Source: an uncultured Bacteroidota bacterium (GTDB lineage: Bacteria > Bacteroidota > Bacteroidia > Chitinophagales > Chitinophagaceae). Taken from it: DNA of 64,000 nt. The stretch is from positions 62,001 through 126,000 of the forward strand of contig CAIJXT010000006.1 in the NCBI GenBank assembly GCA_903824665.1, read 5' to 3'. Made by a program: the position numbers and the translations under genes. Of the stretch, positions 18,546 to 28,120 are shown piece by piece (the stretch's first letter is position 1; each line of letters starts with the position of its first letter). The notes beneath the pieces are model-generated. The model did no database searches and was not told where the DNA came from. It saw only the letters and a list, made by a program, of their open reading frames with translations.

Positions 18546-19961
18546 ATGAAAAAGCTATTTTTACTACTTGCCTCTGGCTCTATCACATTGTCAAGTTTTG
18601 CCCAGCAACGTGAAATGAACGTTGTTATGGCTCCAAGTCAGAAAGGTCCTGACAGGTTTTCAAAAACCATCAGCAAGAATGAACTGAACCAAATTATGAG
18701 CAGCCGCAAGACTGCGAACAAGACGACGGCTGCACCCAACAGGTGGTACAGTTATGCAAATCTGTTTGACACCTTGCTGAACGACAACCACACACTGGAA
18801 ACAAACATCACGTTTCCTGTAATGTGGCAGAACGATAAAATTCTTGGTGGTTTCACATCAGCGTATGACACAATTGAAATGGTGTCTGTTGCTACAGTAC
18901 TTGACCCCTCAACTCCGGACTTCAACAATCCTTTGTATTACACAGGCGAAATGAAAATCGGCGCAACCAATTCATACACTGTAAATCAGGTTGAGATTTT
19001 TGGTGTTTATGATTTTAATCCAGCAAACACAGCTGTTGTTGATACCCTGCGTCTTTCATTTGTAAAGGGCTTCGGTGGTGCACCAGGATCTGATGATATC
19101 TTCAGCGGTGGTTCACTTACAGGTGGTCACTATGGTGCAGTTAGTTTCCTGAGCACACGTTACGACACAGCATTGAACTATGCTAAAACCCGCCTTACTC
19201 CTCAGGGTACTGCAAGTGATATCGTTGTTGACGTGATTCTGAACAACTCAGGTACATCTCCAGCTTGGGGTGACACTACTGCCGGTGGCGTGTGGACTAA
19301 AATAGTTACTCTGCCAACTCCAATATCTGTTCCTGCAAACGGAATGGTAGGTATGTCTTACTCTTTCAAAAGCGGAAGCACTGCTACGATCACTCCTTAC
19401 GACACTTTGTTCTACCAAACAGGTGCTATGAAGTACAACATGTTCCGTGCATTGACAATATTTGCAGCTGACGGCGCTGGTGATCCACAGTGGGCTCCAT
19501 ACAGTGCTGCTGATAGCAACTGTGGTTACTTCAAGACACTTCCTCACACAGACGGCAACTGGGGTTTCCAGTACATTCCACTGTGGGCTTGGTCTTCAAC
19601 ATCAGCTTCAGGTGCTGCTACTTCACAGTACCCAGTAGTTAACTGGAACATCAACTGTACATCATGTGGTGATGTTACACCATCTTCAAACGTAGGTAGC
19701 GTAGCAACGATCGAAAAATCTTATGCGTACCCTAACCCAGCCAATAATTCAGTAACTGTTCCATTCACACTGTCATCAAAATCAAATGTTTCAGTTACAC
19801 TGAGCAACATGATCGGACAGGTTGTTGAAACTCAGAATATTGAAAACGCGCTGAGCGGTAAGGCTGTATTCAACACTACTACTTTGCCAAACGGCCTGTA
19901 CACATACAGCGTAATAGCAAATGGTCAGCGTACTACAGGTCGCGTTGCGATCACACACTAA
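18546..19961 (+). CDS. Secreted T9SS cargo protein, paralog 1 of a pair
   Basis: A 471-residue exported protein of unknown function. Signal peptide MKKLFLLLASGSITLSSFAQ. A body of about 350 residues is rich in Ser, Thr and Asn. The last 80 residues are a T9SS type A sorting domain (AYPNPANNSVTVPF ... LPNGLYTYSV ... GRVAITH). It is clearly paralogous to the gene at 20236: shared blocks include RWYSY, AVVDTLR, LNNSGTSPAWGDT, YKYNMFR-like KYNMFRAL and GGYFKTLP-type CGYFKTLPH. No enzymatic motif was recognised. ATG 18546 is preferred to the TTG at 18540. It is a single-gene transcription unit ended by a strong palindromic terminator. Confidence 0.88.
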   Translation: MKKLFLLLASGSITLSSFAQQREMNVVMAPSQKGPDRFSKTISKNELNQIMSSRKTANKTTAAPNRWYSYANLFDTLLNDNHTLETNITFPVMWQNDKILGGFTSAYDTIEMVSVATVLDPSTPDFNNPLYYTGEMKIGATNSYTVNQVEIFGVYDFNPANTAVVDTLRLSFVKGFGGAPGSDDIFSGGSLTGGHYGAVSFLSTRYDTALNYAKTRLTPQGTASDIVVDVILNNSGTSPAWGDTTAGGVWTKIVTLPTPISVPANGMVGMSYSFKSGSTATITPYDTLFYQTGAMKYNMFRALTIFAADGAGDPQWAPYSAADSNCGYFKTLPHTDGNWGFQYIPLWAWSSTSASGAATSQYPVVNWNINCTSCGDVTPSSNVGSVATIEKSYAYPNPANNSVTVPFTLSSKSNVSVTLSNMIGQVVETQNIENALSGKAVFNTTTLPNGLYTYSVIANGQRTTGRVAITH

Positions 19962-19983
19962 TCAGTACTATACGGTATTTGAT

Positions 19984-20019
19984 AAAAAAAGAAGCCGCCC
20001 ATGGGCGGCTTCTTTTTTT
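19984..20019. terminator. Palindromic terminator after T9SS cargo gene 1
   Basis: GAAGCCGCCC (19991-20000) pairs with GGGCGGCTTC (20003-20012), flanked by an A-run and a T-run, so it can act on both strands. The rest of 20020-20235 is AT-rich and contains only a near-match to a -7 box around 20175. Confidence 0.9.
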
Positions 20020-20235
20020 ATTTGCTATGAAACCCATCTGTTGTAATTGAGGAAATGGAAAAAACACTATTATTGCAATACATAAAAACAACCCAATAAA
20101 CAGTCTGTAAAATTTCAGGTTTTGCACATTTGTTGAAAAAAGAACTTGAAAAATATATGCAGAACAAATATTTGGTACAATATTTGCGGCAGGTAACTAT
20201 ATTGTTAATTAATAATCACTAAAAAAAACCGGAAA

Positions 20236-21633
20236 ATGAAAAAAACACTTTTACTCTTTGTAGCAGGTGCGATGGCGTTGACCACAAATGCACAAGAACG
20301 AGCATTTGGATTGATCAATTCACCAGAACAAGCATCGGTTGATTACATTGCTCTGAAAAAGGCAATTAAAACAGAACGTGGCGGAAGTGGAACTGCCCAG
20401 AAAACTACCGCAGCACCAAGGTGGTACAGCTATGTAGACTATTTTGATCTGTATGAGACGGATCTGGCGAGCTCTATAGCGATCAGCGCCCCCTACCTGT
20501 GGAATGACACCATGGCTATGATGGCCTATTCTGGCGGCATTTGGCAGCATAACAGAACGGTATCATTGGGTTTGGTTACCGATCCAGCGTACTCAGGTTT
20601 TAATAATTTCCTGTTTTTCCCGGGAGAAATGAAAGTAACATCTACATCCGGATATGCAGTGGATTCTATCCGTTTCTTCGGAAACTATGGATTTAATCCA
20701 ACCAAAACAGCAGTGGTAGATACACTGAGAGTGGCTTTTGTGTATGGTAATGGTGCTTCAACAGCCGACATCTACCAGGCAAATACCACTAACCCTGCAG
20801 TACTGCCAAACTATGGCCTGACTACTGGCGATACGCTGAAAAACTACAGGCTTCGTTATGATTCGGTAACTAACACAGCGGGCGGCACTACAAGGGTGAT
20901 CCGTGATATCATACTGAATAACTCTGGCACGTCACCAGCCTGGGGCGATACACTGTCTACAGGAGCTTATTATGGCCGCGTAGGTCTGGGTACTGCAGGC
21001 ACCGGTATTGCAATACCAGCTGGCAACATGATTGGCGCATCGATTTCTTTCATCAGCGGTGATGCTTCATTTGTTGCTCATGATACTGTCTTCGGATCGA
21101 CAATAGGATACAAGTACAATATGTTCCGTCCGTATGTAGCCTACAAGGGCACTACATCAGTAGCTGCATTCCCAACCTACAGCCCAACCAACAGAAACGG
21201 TGGTATGTTTAAAACACTGCCTGATACTGCACTCGGATGGGGTGGTCAGTTTATACCACAATGGTTCTGGACTGCTGGTGGCGGTGCCGCACAATCTCAG
21301 TATCCATACATCGATTTCCATATTGTATGTGCAAGCTGTGGCGTAGTTGAAGAAGAAGTAGGCGTAACAGGTATCCGTCAGATCACCAGCATTGAAGCTT
21401 ATCCTAATCCAACATCGAGCGAGCTGAATATTCCATTCACATTGTCTGGCAAAGCAGACGTGGAAATAGCTCTGGCAAACATGCTGGGACAGACCGTAGC
21501 TGTAACCAAAATGCAGGGTGTGAGCTCTGGCAAGGCGGTGATGAACACTGCTGGTCTGCCAGACGGATTGTATACACTGACTGTAACTGCAAATGGCAAC
21601 AGGAAAACAGGAAGAATAGTAATAACACATTGA
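20236..21633 (+). CDS. Secreted T9SS cargo protein, paralog 2 of a pair
   Basis: A 465-residue exported protein whose sequence tracks the gene at 18546 from end to end. Signal peptide MKKTLLLFVAGAMALTTNAQ, then RWYSYVDYFD, FNPTKTAVVDTLRVAF, LNNSGTSPAWGDT, GYKYNMFRPY and MFKTLPDT. It closes with a T9SS type A sorting domain (AYPNPTSSELNIPFTL ... LPDGLYTLTV ... GRIVITH). It is expected to cross the outer membrane by the Por system; a surface or released structural role is likely but unproven. The two paralogs are adjacent, each with its own terminator, which suggests tandem duplication followed by independent regulation. No known catalytic motif was seen. Confidence 0.88.
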   Translation: MKKTLLLFVAGAMALTTNAQERAFGLINSPEQASVDYIALKKAIKTERGGSGTAQKTTAAPRWYSYVDYFDLYETDLASSIAISAPYLWNDTMAMMAYSGGIWQHNRTVSLGLVTDPAYSGFNNFLFFPGEMKVTSTSGYAVDSIRFFGNYGFNPTKTAVVDTLRVAFVYGNGASTADIYQANTTNPAVLPNYGLTTGDTLKNYRLRYDSVTNTAGGTTRVIRDIILNNSGTSPAWGDTLSTGAYYGRVGLGTAGTGIAIPAGNMIGASISFISGDASFVAHDTVFGSTIGYKYNMFRPYVAYKGTTSVAAFPTYSPTNRNGGMFKTLPDTALGWGGQFIPQWFWTAGGGAAQSQYPYIDFHIVCASCGVVEEEVGVTGIRQITSIEAYPNPTSSELNIPFTLSGKADVEIALANMLGQTVAVTKMQGVSSGKAVMNTAGLPDGLYTLTVTANGNRKTGRIVITH

Positions 21634-21644
21634 TAATGAATGCA

Positions 21645-21678
21645 GTGGCTGCCGCGAAAACGGCAGCCACTTTTTTTT
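21645..21678 (+). terminator. Terminator after T9SS cargo gene 2
   Basis: Ten-bp perfect stem GTGGCTGCCG (21645-21654) with CGGCAGCCAC (21661-21670), loop cgaaaa, followed by eight T. Confidence 0.92.
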
Positions 21679-21800
21679 GGTACCGATATCAAGCCCAGGT
21701 AAGCGGGTAACTTTTTTGGCAAAAAACAGGGTTAGAAAACGGGGTATTTCCCGAAAACAGCCTATCTTTATACAAATTTTTTATACTTAAAACATCTCTA

Positions 21801-23786
21801 ATGAAAAAATTGATTTTACTTTTTGCTTGTGGTACAGTGGTAACTGGCACTTATGCCCAGCACATGAGAAACAATGTGCCTAACAGCGTAAAACCAGTAA
21901 GCAGGGAAGTGTATGTGGCGCCGCCATCAACGCAAAAATTAAGAATGGCTCCTCAGCCTCAAAATGCTGCTAAAACAACAGCATCAACCTTCTGGGGACC
22001 AGAAACCTTCGGTACCGGATCTGCAGGAGTGCTACCAACCGGATGGACAGTGAATGCACCAGGCACCAACACCTGGAAATGGGCGAACTCAGCATCTACG
22101 TCTTCATTCACGATGGGTGCTATGAACTCCACAACAGCATCTGACGGCTGGATGATATTTGACTCTGACCTTATTGGTGCAGCAACAGGTGGTGCGCCAA
22201 CCGGATACCTGCAGAGCCCTGCTATCACAGCATGTGCTACACAGGCGTCTGTTCGTTTGAATTTTGAAAACTTCTTCCGTAATTTCTACGATTCTTGCTC
22301 TGTATGGGTGAGCACTGGCTCTACATTTGCTGCAGGTACGTACCATGTGTATCCTGTTTATTATAACAATACAACACCGGTAAACTCTTCAACGCCTAAC
22401 CCATCGACTGTTAACATCAACATTTCTGGTGTGGCAGCTATGCAGGCTAACGTTTATATCCGTTTTGTATATTATGGCTACACAGGTGGCAGCTATTCAT
22501 GGATGATAGACGATATCACCCTGAGCGACATGGATGCAGTAGACGCAGCATTGAACAAACCATCAGTAGCGTACTATTCCGGCGCAGACAATGGCTGGGC
22601 TGCTTTCGGTGCAAAACCAGCAAAAATGATGGATACTGTATATCCTGCAGCTTTCCTGACCAACTATGGTGCAACGGGTTTCCCAACAACAACAGTGAAT
22701 GCTAAAATCTTCCAGGGCGGTACATCGGTATACGACAACAACGTAGTTGTAAACATGCCGGTAGACGCTATGGACTCTGTAGCTGACTTCACAAGTGTTG
22801 CAGGTTATTACAGCACCACTCAGGCTCTTTACACAGTTCCATTCAGCGTAAACCTTACAGGCGATGCGGTAACAACCAACGACAAGGACACTACAACGTT
22901 TACAGTATCAGATACTTCATGGTCTGAAAACGCAATAGGTTCTAACCTTACAGGCGCTGCATATGTATATCGCGCTACAACGCCACCACTGATGTCTTTC
23001 AGCCCTGCTACAGGATTTGTAGTATCTCCCGGCAGAACAGACACACTGACATCTGTAAGTGTAGCATTTGATGATGGTACAGCTGCAGGCCAGACGGTAG
23101 GTGTGCAGATCTTCCATTTTGATGCTGCCAGTACCTCATGGATTTATGACGGTGTGACTCAGTTCAAAGCACTTACTGCCGGCGAAATCAGCACAGCCAG
23201 CACTATCACTTATGCTAAATTCCCAGTAGATATGACTGCATCGGGTGGATACATAGTACTGAACGGTGGAGCAGCAGGTACCAACTACGCAGCTGTAGTA
23301 AAAGGACAAGGTAACACAGCGGATGTAATGGTATTGCAGACAACACCACCTGCTGCATTCAACATAGTAGGTTATGTAGGTATGTCTGACACATCGTTTA
23401 ACGATGGTGCCGGCAGCCAGCAGTTTGGTCAGGACGGTCTTCCATACGGTAACTCATCTGTTCCTATGATCAACCTTAACTTTGGTCAGGTGCCTGTAGT
23501 GGGTGTTAAAGATGTGACACTTGCACAGATCACCGTTGGCAAGGCATTTCCAAACCCAGCCAATACAGTTGTTAATATCCCCGTTACGACTTCAAAAGAC
23601 GGAATCGTTACAGTGACTTTGTCAAACGTTGTAGGACAGACAGTAGGCACACAAATCGCACAGATGAATGGTGGCAAAACAACCAATGTAGCTTTTAGTA
23701 CTTCTACCCTGCCTGCAGGTGTATATCTGTACACAGCTTCAGTTGACGGCCGCCAGACTACAGGCAGAATCACTGTTGCGCACTAA
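21801..23786 (+). CDS. Secreted T9SS cargo protein with adhesin-like domain
   Basis: A 661-residue exported protein. Signal peptide MKKLILLFACGTVVTGTYAQ. The region 55-245 resembles the cleaved-adhesin/choice-of-anchor beta-sandwich of Bacteroidota surface proteins (GPETFGTGSAGVLPTGWTV ... SDGWMIFDSDLIG ... SYSWMIDDITLSD). A large beta-rich middle follows, then a C-terminal T9SS type A sorting domain (AFPNPANTVVNIPVTT ... LPAGVYLYTASV ... GRITVAH). The signal peptide and sorting domain resemble those of the two preceding cargo genes, but the body is different. A near-consensus -7 box TATCTTTA lies about 30 nt upstream. It probably binds a substrate or neighbouring cell; no active site was recognised. 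Confidence 0.87.
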   Translation: MKKLILLFACGTVVTGTYAQHMRNNVPNSVKPVSREVYVAPPSTQKLRMAPQPQNAAKTTASTFWGPETFGTGSAGVLPTGWTVNAPGTNTWKWANSASTSSFTMGAMNSTTASDGWMIFDSDLIGAATGGAPTGYLQSPAITACATQASVRLNFENFFRNFYDSCSVWVSTGSTFAAGTYHVYPVYYNNTTPVNSSTPNPSTVNINISGVAAMQANVYIRFVYYGYTGGSYSWMIDDITLSDMDAVDAALNKPSVAYYSGADNGWAAFGAKPAKMMDTVYPAAFLTNYGATGFPTTTVNAKIFQGGTSVYDNNVVVNMPVDAMDSVADFTSVAGYYSTTQALYTVPFSVNLTGDAVTTNDKDTTTFTVSDTSWSENAIGSNLTGAAYVYRATTPPLMSFSPATGFVVSPGRTDTLTSVSVAFDDGTAAGQTVGVQIFHFDAASTSWIYDGVTQFKALTAGEISTASTITYAKFPVDMTASGGYIVLNGGAAGTNYAAVVKGQGNTADVMVLQTTPPAAFNIVGYVGMSDTSFNDGAGSQQFGQDGLPYGNSSVPMINLNFGQVPVVGVKDVTLAQITVGKAFPNPANTVVNIPVTTSKDGIVTVTLSNVVGQTVGTQIAQMNGGKTTNVAFSTSTLPAGVYLYTASVDGRQTTGRITVAH

Positions 23787-23875
23787 GCATGTACAACAGG
23801 ATTGGTTTTGAGTAACCTAAGAAAGTGCTCTGGAAGCACTATAAATACACAAAGGTTCTGAAATCTTAATGAATG

Positions 23876-23904
23876 AAAAGGGCGGTGTTTTTCATCGCCC
23901 TTTT
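23876..23904 (+). terminator. Terminator after T9SS cargo gene 3
   Basis: AAAAGGGCG (23876-23884) pairs with CGCCCTTTT (23896-23904), followed by more T. A smaller hairpin AGTGCT/AGCACT precedes it at about 23824-23840. Confidence 0.85.
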
Positions 23905-23925
23905 TTCTTTTTCGAAACAATATTC

Positions 23926-23959
23926 TATTATTGCACACGCTTGCCACAAAATTGTGGCA
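23926..23959 (+). promoter_or_regulatory. topA promoter region with perfect inverted repeat
   Basis: TATTATTG at 23926-23933 is one mismatch from TAnnTTTG. Just downstream, TGCCACAA (23942-23949) and TTGTGGCA (23952-23959) form a perfect 8-bp inverted repeat around AA, ending 19 nt before the topA ATG. It is either an operator over the transcription start or a hairpin in the leader. Confidence 0.5.
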
Positions 23960-23978
23960 GATTAACGAATAACGAGGA

Positions 23979-26315
23979 ATGGCTAAAAACTTATTAATAG
24001 TGGAGTCTCCGGCGAAAGCCAAGACCATAGAGAAGATATTGGGGAGTGATTTTGAGGTAAAGTCCTGCTATGGTCATATCCGTGATCTGAAAAAGGAGGA
24101 CATGGGGATAGACATTAAAAATGGCTACAAACCCAACTATGAAATATCTGAAGACAAACAAAAAGTAGTAAAAGAACTGAGGGCGCTGGCAAAAAAATCT
24201 GATGTATGGCTGGCTACCGATGAGGACCGTGAGGGTGAGGCCATATCCTGGCATTTGTGCGAAGTTCTGAACCTGGATCCGTATACTACAAAGCGAATAG
24301 TATTTCATGAGATAACCAAGCCAGCAATACAACGTGCGGTAAAAAACCCGCGCTTTGTGAATATGAATCTGGTAAATGCACAGCAGGCCCGGCGTATACT
24401 GGACAGGATTGTTGGTTTTGAGCTTTCGCCGGTGCTTTGGCGTAAGATGAGCATGCGCAACAACCTTTCGGCAGGACGGGTTCAGTCGGTGTCTGTAAGA
24501 CTGATCGTAGAAAGGGAGCGCGAAATCAACCATTTTAATATTACCAGCAGTTTTAAGATCGAAGCTTACTTCAGTGCCGAAGATCTGAACAAGAAGAAAG
24601 TAACCTTTAAGGCAGAAGGGCCGGACAAACTAAAAGACGCTGGCGGTGCAAATGCATTTCTGGAAAAATGCGTAGGTGCTACCTACACTGTAAAAGATGT
24701 ACAGGTTAAACCAGCAAAAAAGACACCTTCGGCACCGTTTACCACCTCTACCCTGCAGCAGGAAGCGAGCAGAAAGCTGGGGTACTCTGTATCGAAAACC
24801 ATGCTATTGGCCCAGAAGCTTTACGAGAACGGACACATCACCTATATGCGTACGGACTCAGTGAACCTGAGTGACACCGCTCTGGAAAGCGCACGCGATG
24901 CAATCTTCAATCAATTTGGAGAAAAGTACCATCAGCAGCGTGTTTTCAAAAACAAGAATGAATCGGCACAGGAGGCGCACGAAGCGATACGGCCTACTGA
25001 TATGAATATAACCAGTGCCGGTGATGCAGATACAACAAGACTGTATGAGCTGATCTGGAAACGTACGATGGCAAGCCAGATGGCAGACGCCCAACTGGAG
25101 CGTACTGTCGCAAAAATCAGCATCTCAACACAGCCCGATACACAGCTTACCGCAACCGGAGAAGTGATGCGTTTTGATGGCTTTCTGAAAGTGTACACTG
25201 AAGGGCGCGACGATGAAGACGGAGAGGACGAAAACAGTGGTATGCTGCCACCATTGGTTGCCGGGCAACAGCCTGGTCTGCAAAAAATGCAGGCAACAGA
25301 ACGTTTTTCAAGACCACTACCCCGCTATACGGAAGCCTCGCTGGTAAAAAAACTCGAAGAATTGGGTATAGGTCGTCCGTCGACGTATGCGCCAACCATC
25401 AGTACCATACAGGCGCGCGGCTATGTAGAAAAGCGCGACAAAGACGGTGTGCGCCGCGAGTATGCAGTTTTGTCGCTTGTGAATGACAGCATCTCGACAG
25501 TAACAGAAGGTGAGAACTTTGGTGCTGAAAAAAGCAAACTGTTCCCAACCGATCTTGGTATGGTGGTTACCGACTTCCTGCGCGAGCATTTCACCAAGGT
25601 AATGGACTATGACTTTACCGCGCGGATAGAGGCTGAATTTGACCATATAGCGGAAGGCAGGCAGGAGTGGAATAAAATGATAGACGATTTCTATCATCCG
25701 TTTCATGAAAGTGTAGCCCATACTATTGAAACCGCAAGCCGCGCCAAGGGCGAGCGTGAGCTGGGTGCCGATCCGGTAAGCGGCAAGCCTGTGGTGGCAC
25801 GTCTGGGACGTTTCGGACCAATGGTGCAGATTGGAGTGTCTGAAACCGAAGAAAAGCCACGATTCGCAAAACTACGCACCAATCAGAGCATCGAAACCAT
25901 CACTCTCGAAGAGGCGCTGGAATTGTTCAGGCTGCCAAGAAATATCGGGGTATTTGAAGAAGAAGATGTGGTTGTTAATATTGGCAGATTCGGGCCCTAT
26001 GCACAACATGCAAGTCAGTTCTACTCACTGAAAAAAGAGATGGACCCGTACACTGTGGGCCTTGATGAAGTGGCACCACTGATAGACGAAAAAAGAAAGG
26101 CCAAGCTGGAAAGTGAGATCAAAGTATTTGAAAAAGAGAAGATCCGCATACTGAAAGGCCCATATGGTCCCTACATCAAGCAGGGGCTGCGCAACTACAA
26201 GATACCTAAAGAGAAGGCCGAAAAACCAGAGCTGCTGACGATAGAGGAAATAAAAGCGATAATAGAGGAAGCCAAGGCCAACCCGCCTAAAAAAGCTCCG
26301 AAAAGGAAAAAATAA
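23979..26315 (+). CDS. topA: DNA topoisomerase I
   Basis: A 778-residue type IA topoisomerase that relaxes negatively supercoiled DNA. The TOPRIM domain starts at once (LLIVESPAKAKTIEKIL) with the acidic triad in ATDEDREGEAISWHL. The active-site tyrosine is Y289 in HITYMRTDS. The toroid and QxxAH-like QEAHEAIRPT segment follow. The C-terminus has repeated GRFGPMVQIG, GRFGPYAQ and GPYGPYIKQG blocks (topoisomerase C-terminal repeats) and ends in a lysine-rich tail. The only cysteines are near residues 30, 94 and 231, so the Cys4 zinc ribbons of the E. coli enzyme are absent, as in many Bacteroidota. The inverted repeat before the start may link expression to a regulator. A terminator follows. 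Confidence 0.98.
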   Translation: MAKNLLIVESPAKAKTIEKILGSDFEVKSCYGHIRDLKKEDMGIDIKNGYKPNYEISEDKQKVVKELRALAKKSDVWLATDEDREGEAISWHLCEVLNLDPYTTKRIVFHEITKPAIQRAVKNPRFVNMNLVNAQQARRILDRIVGFELSPVLWRKMSMRNNLSAGRVQSVSVRLIVEREREINHFNITSSFKIEAYFSAEDLNKKKVTFKAEGPDKLKDAGGANAFLEKCVGATYTVKDVQVKPAKKTPSAPFTTSTLQQEASRKLGYSVSKTMLLAQKLYENGHITYMRTDSVNLSDTALESARDAIFNQFGEKYHQQRVFKNKNESAQEAHEAIRPTDMNITSAGDADTTRLYELIWKRTMASQMADAQLERTVAKISISTQPDTQLTATGEVMRFDGFLKVYTEGRDDEDGEDENSGMLPPLVAGQQPGLQKMQATERFSRPLPRYTEASLVKKLEELGIGRPSTYAPTISTIQARGYVEKRDKDGVRREYAVLSLVNDSISTVTEGENFGAEKSKLFPTDLGMVVTDFLREHFTKVMDYDFTARIEAEFDHIAEGRQEWNKMIDDFYHPFHESVAHTIETASRAKGERELGADPVSGKPVVARLGRFGPMVQIGVSETEEKPRFAKLRTNQSIETITLEEALELFRLPRNIGVFEEEDVVVNIGRFGPYAQHASQFYSLKKEMDPYTVGLDEVAPLIDEKRKAKLESEIKVFEKEKIRILKGPYGPYIKQGLRNYKIPKEKAEKPELLTIEEIKAIIEEAKANPPKKAPKRKK

Positions 26316-26364
26316 GTACATGAGTTACTTGGTATGTAACTGATGTTACCATATGAGATAAATC

Positions 26365-26403
26365 AAAAACCCCGGAAAAAGGTATACCCTATCCGGGGTT
26401 TTT
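26365..26403 (+). terminator. topA terminator
   Basis: AAAAACCCCGGA (26365-26376) pairs with TCCGGGGTTTTT (26392-26403); loop 26377-26391. Confidence 0.92.
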
Positions 26404-26478
26404 ATTTTCGTTACAAATTGTTGACAAAAAAGTAGTGGTTGAGCAAAATCGGAAAACACATTTTTACGTACTTTGGTC

Positions 26479-27393
26479 ATGCACGAACCGGGAATGATGG
26501 AAACAGATAAGGAAATACGGGCATTGCTATCGCTAATGGACGATCCGGACCATGAGGTGTATGATACTGTGGCAGAAAAACTGGTCCGTTATGGAAAGGC
26601 AATAATACCCAAACTGGAAAATGTATGGGAATCGACTGCAGATGAGCATCTGCAGCAACGAATAGAACTGCTGATTCACAGGGTGAACTTCAATGATCTG
26701 CAAGAAGAGTTCAGAACATGGAGCCTATCCAGACAACCGGAATTGTTGCGGGGCGCTATCCTGATTGCCAAATACCGTTTTCCGGACCTGAATGTACCGG
26801 CTATATTGGCGCAGTTTGACCAGATGCGCCGCAATGTATGGCTGGAGCTGAATAACTACCTGACGCCACTGGAACAGGTAAATGTGCTGAACAGCATTAT
26901 ATATAACTACTACAAACTGAACGGGCATGAACTGACAAAGCGCGACAGTAAGCACTTCTTTATCAACCAGGTTCTGGACAGCAAGCAGGGAAACGCATAC
27001 TCTATAGGCGTGTTCTACCTGGCTATATGCGAACTGCTGGACATACCTATTTTTGCTGTAGCTATTCCCCGGCAGTTCATCTTTGCCTATATCGATACAC
27101 TGCACAGTTTCTTCAGTATAGAGCAAAATGGCATAGAGCAGATTCAGTTTTTCGTTGACCCGATGAATGGCATGGCCTATACACAAAATGATATAGACAT
27201 GTACCTTAAGAAAATCAATGCATCTGAAAAGAAGGACTATTTCAAAAAACTAACGACCAAGCGGGTAATCAGCAAAATGCTGGAAGAACTTGCTTTGTGC
27301 TATCGATATGGCAATGAAAACCAGCATGCCGATGAAATACAACAATTGATGACCATTGTGTCTGGCGGCCCAAAACACGGAGACCGTATTTAA
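26479..27393 (+). CDS. Transglutaminase-like (SirB1-type) protein
   Basis: About 304 residues. An N-terminal helical, HEAT-like region (residues 10-90, e.g. DDPDHEVYDTVAEKLVRYG) precedes a Transglut_core2/SirB1-like domain (residues about 95-260). The hallmark stretch is LDSKQGNAYSIGVFYLAICE, followed by AIPRQFIFAY and FVDPMNGM. The usual catalytic Cys of transglutaminases is replaced by a non-Cys residue in the NAYSIG segment, as is normal for SirB1-like proteins, so catalysis is doubtful. Starts at 26479, 26494 and 26497 are all possible. A degenerate -7 box (TACTTTGG) lies only a few bases before 26479, favouring the later ATGs or a leaderless message. Role unknown. It converges on the PH-like membrane gene. 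Confidence 0.8.
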   Translation: MHEPGMMETDKEIRALLSLMDDPDHEVYDTVAEKLVRYGKAIIPKLENVWESTADEHLQQRIELLIHRVNFNDLQEEFRTWSLSRQPELLRGAILIAKYRFPDLNVPAILAQFDQMRRNVWLELNNYLTPLEQVNVLNSIIYNYYKLNGHELTKRDSKHFFINQVLDSKQGNAYSIGVFYLAICELLDIPIFAVAIPRQFIFAYIDTLHSFFSIEQNGIEQIQFFVDPMNGMAYTQNDIDMYLKKINASEKKDYFKKLTTKRVISKMLEELALCYRYGNENQHADEIQQLMTIVSGGPKHGDRI

Positions 27394-27442
27394 ATCGCTG
27401 GTACAGTAGTTCTTTATTTTCTATTCGTAGACGAGTATTGCA

Positions 27443-28021
27443 TTACGAAACCACTGACACATCAGGCCGGAGAATCATGATTTCATTTACAAACGCATCA
27501 CGGTCATCGGGGGTGAATACTACCTTCCTTCCGTCTTTCAAAATAAGCATAACGTGGTCGCTGCTTTTGTTGCAATACCATTGCATGTCGCCAAAGTCTT
27601 TTTTGAAATAGTTTCCACAGAAGCCTACCAATCCGCGTTTCCAGAGGGTGCCTGTATACTGGGCAAACCTCAGTTCGTTGTTACGGAAAGATGCAACAGA
27701 AACGACATCAAATAAATTGATGGTCACAGACCTCAAGTTGCGCACCACCATGATACTGGCACCATTGATCAGAATTGCCTGAACCCTGATAAAATAGGAA
27801 AAGGCCAGCCAGCCAAGGAGAAAAACCGGTGTGAGAATAAAGTAGATGAAGAATTTTTCATCATTCATTTTCAGATACTCCAAAAAGCCTGCGTGAGCAA
27901 GGGTGTCGTAATGCACAATATAGGGCCGGAGGCCGATAAAAATCATCACCAATGCAAACAGAACCAACACAACGGGACCAATAATAGCCGAAATACCAAG
28001 GGAACTTACGTGCCGACCCAT
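27443..28021 (-). CDS. Small membrane protein with PH-like domain
   Basis: A 192-residue protein. Two transmembrane helices lie near residues 12-34 and 57-79 (FFIYFILTPVFLLGWLAFSY). The cytosolic C-terminal half (ILINGASIMVVRNLRS ... VMLILKDGRKVVFTPDD) resembles bacterial PH-like domains that follow TM pairs in Bacteroidota. No enzyme motif and no partner gene; it stands alone between a convergent transglutaminase-like gene and the VOC gene. It could be a membrane-associated sensor or scaffold; the family assignment is by pattern only. Confidence 0.65.
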   Translation of the reverse strand: MGRHVSSLGISAIIGPVVLVLFALVMIFIGLRPYIVHYDTLAHAGFLEYLKMNDEKFFIYFILTPVFLLGWLAFSYFIRVQAILINGASIMVVRNLRSVTINLFDVVSVASFRNNELRFAQYTGTLWKRGLVGFCGNYFKKDFGDMQWYCNKSSDHVMLILKDGRKVVFTPDDRDAFVNEIMILRPDVSVVS

Positions 28022-28120
28022 AGAATAGTCTGATTGCTTTTGTTACAATCAGAACCATAAAGCTACTCGCTATAAACAGCGGTACAATTACACTTAAGTA
28101 GTATTCTGAAGGCGGGGTAA

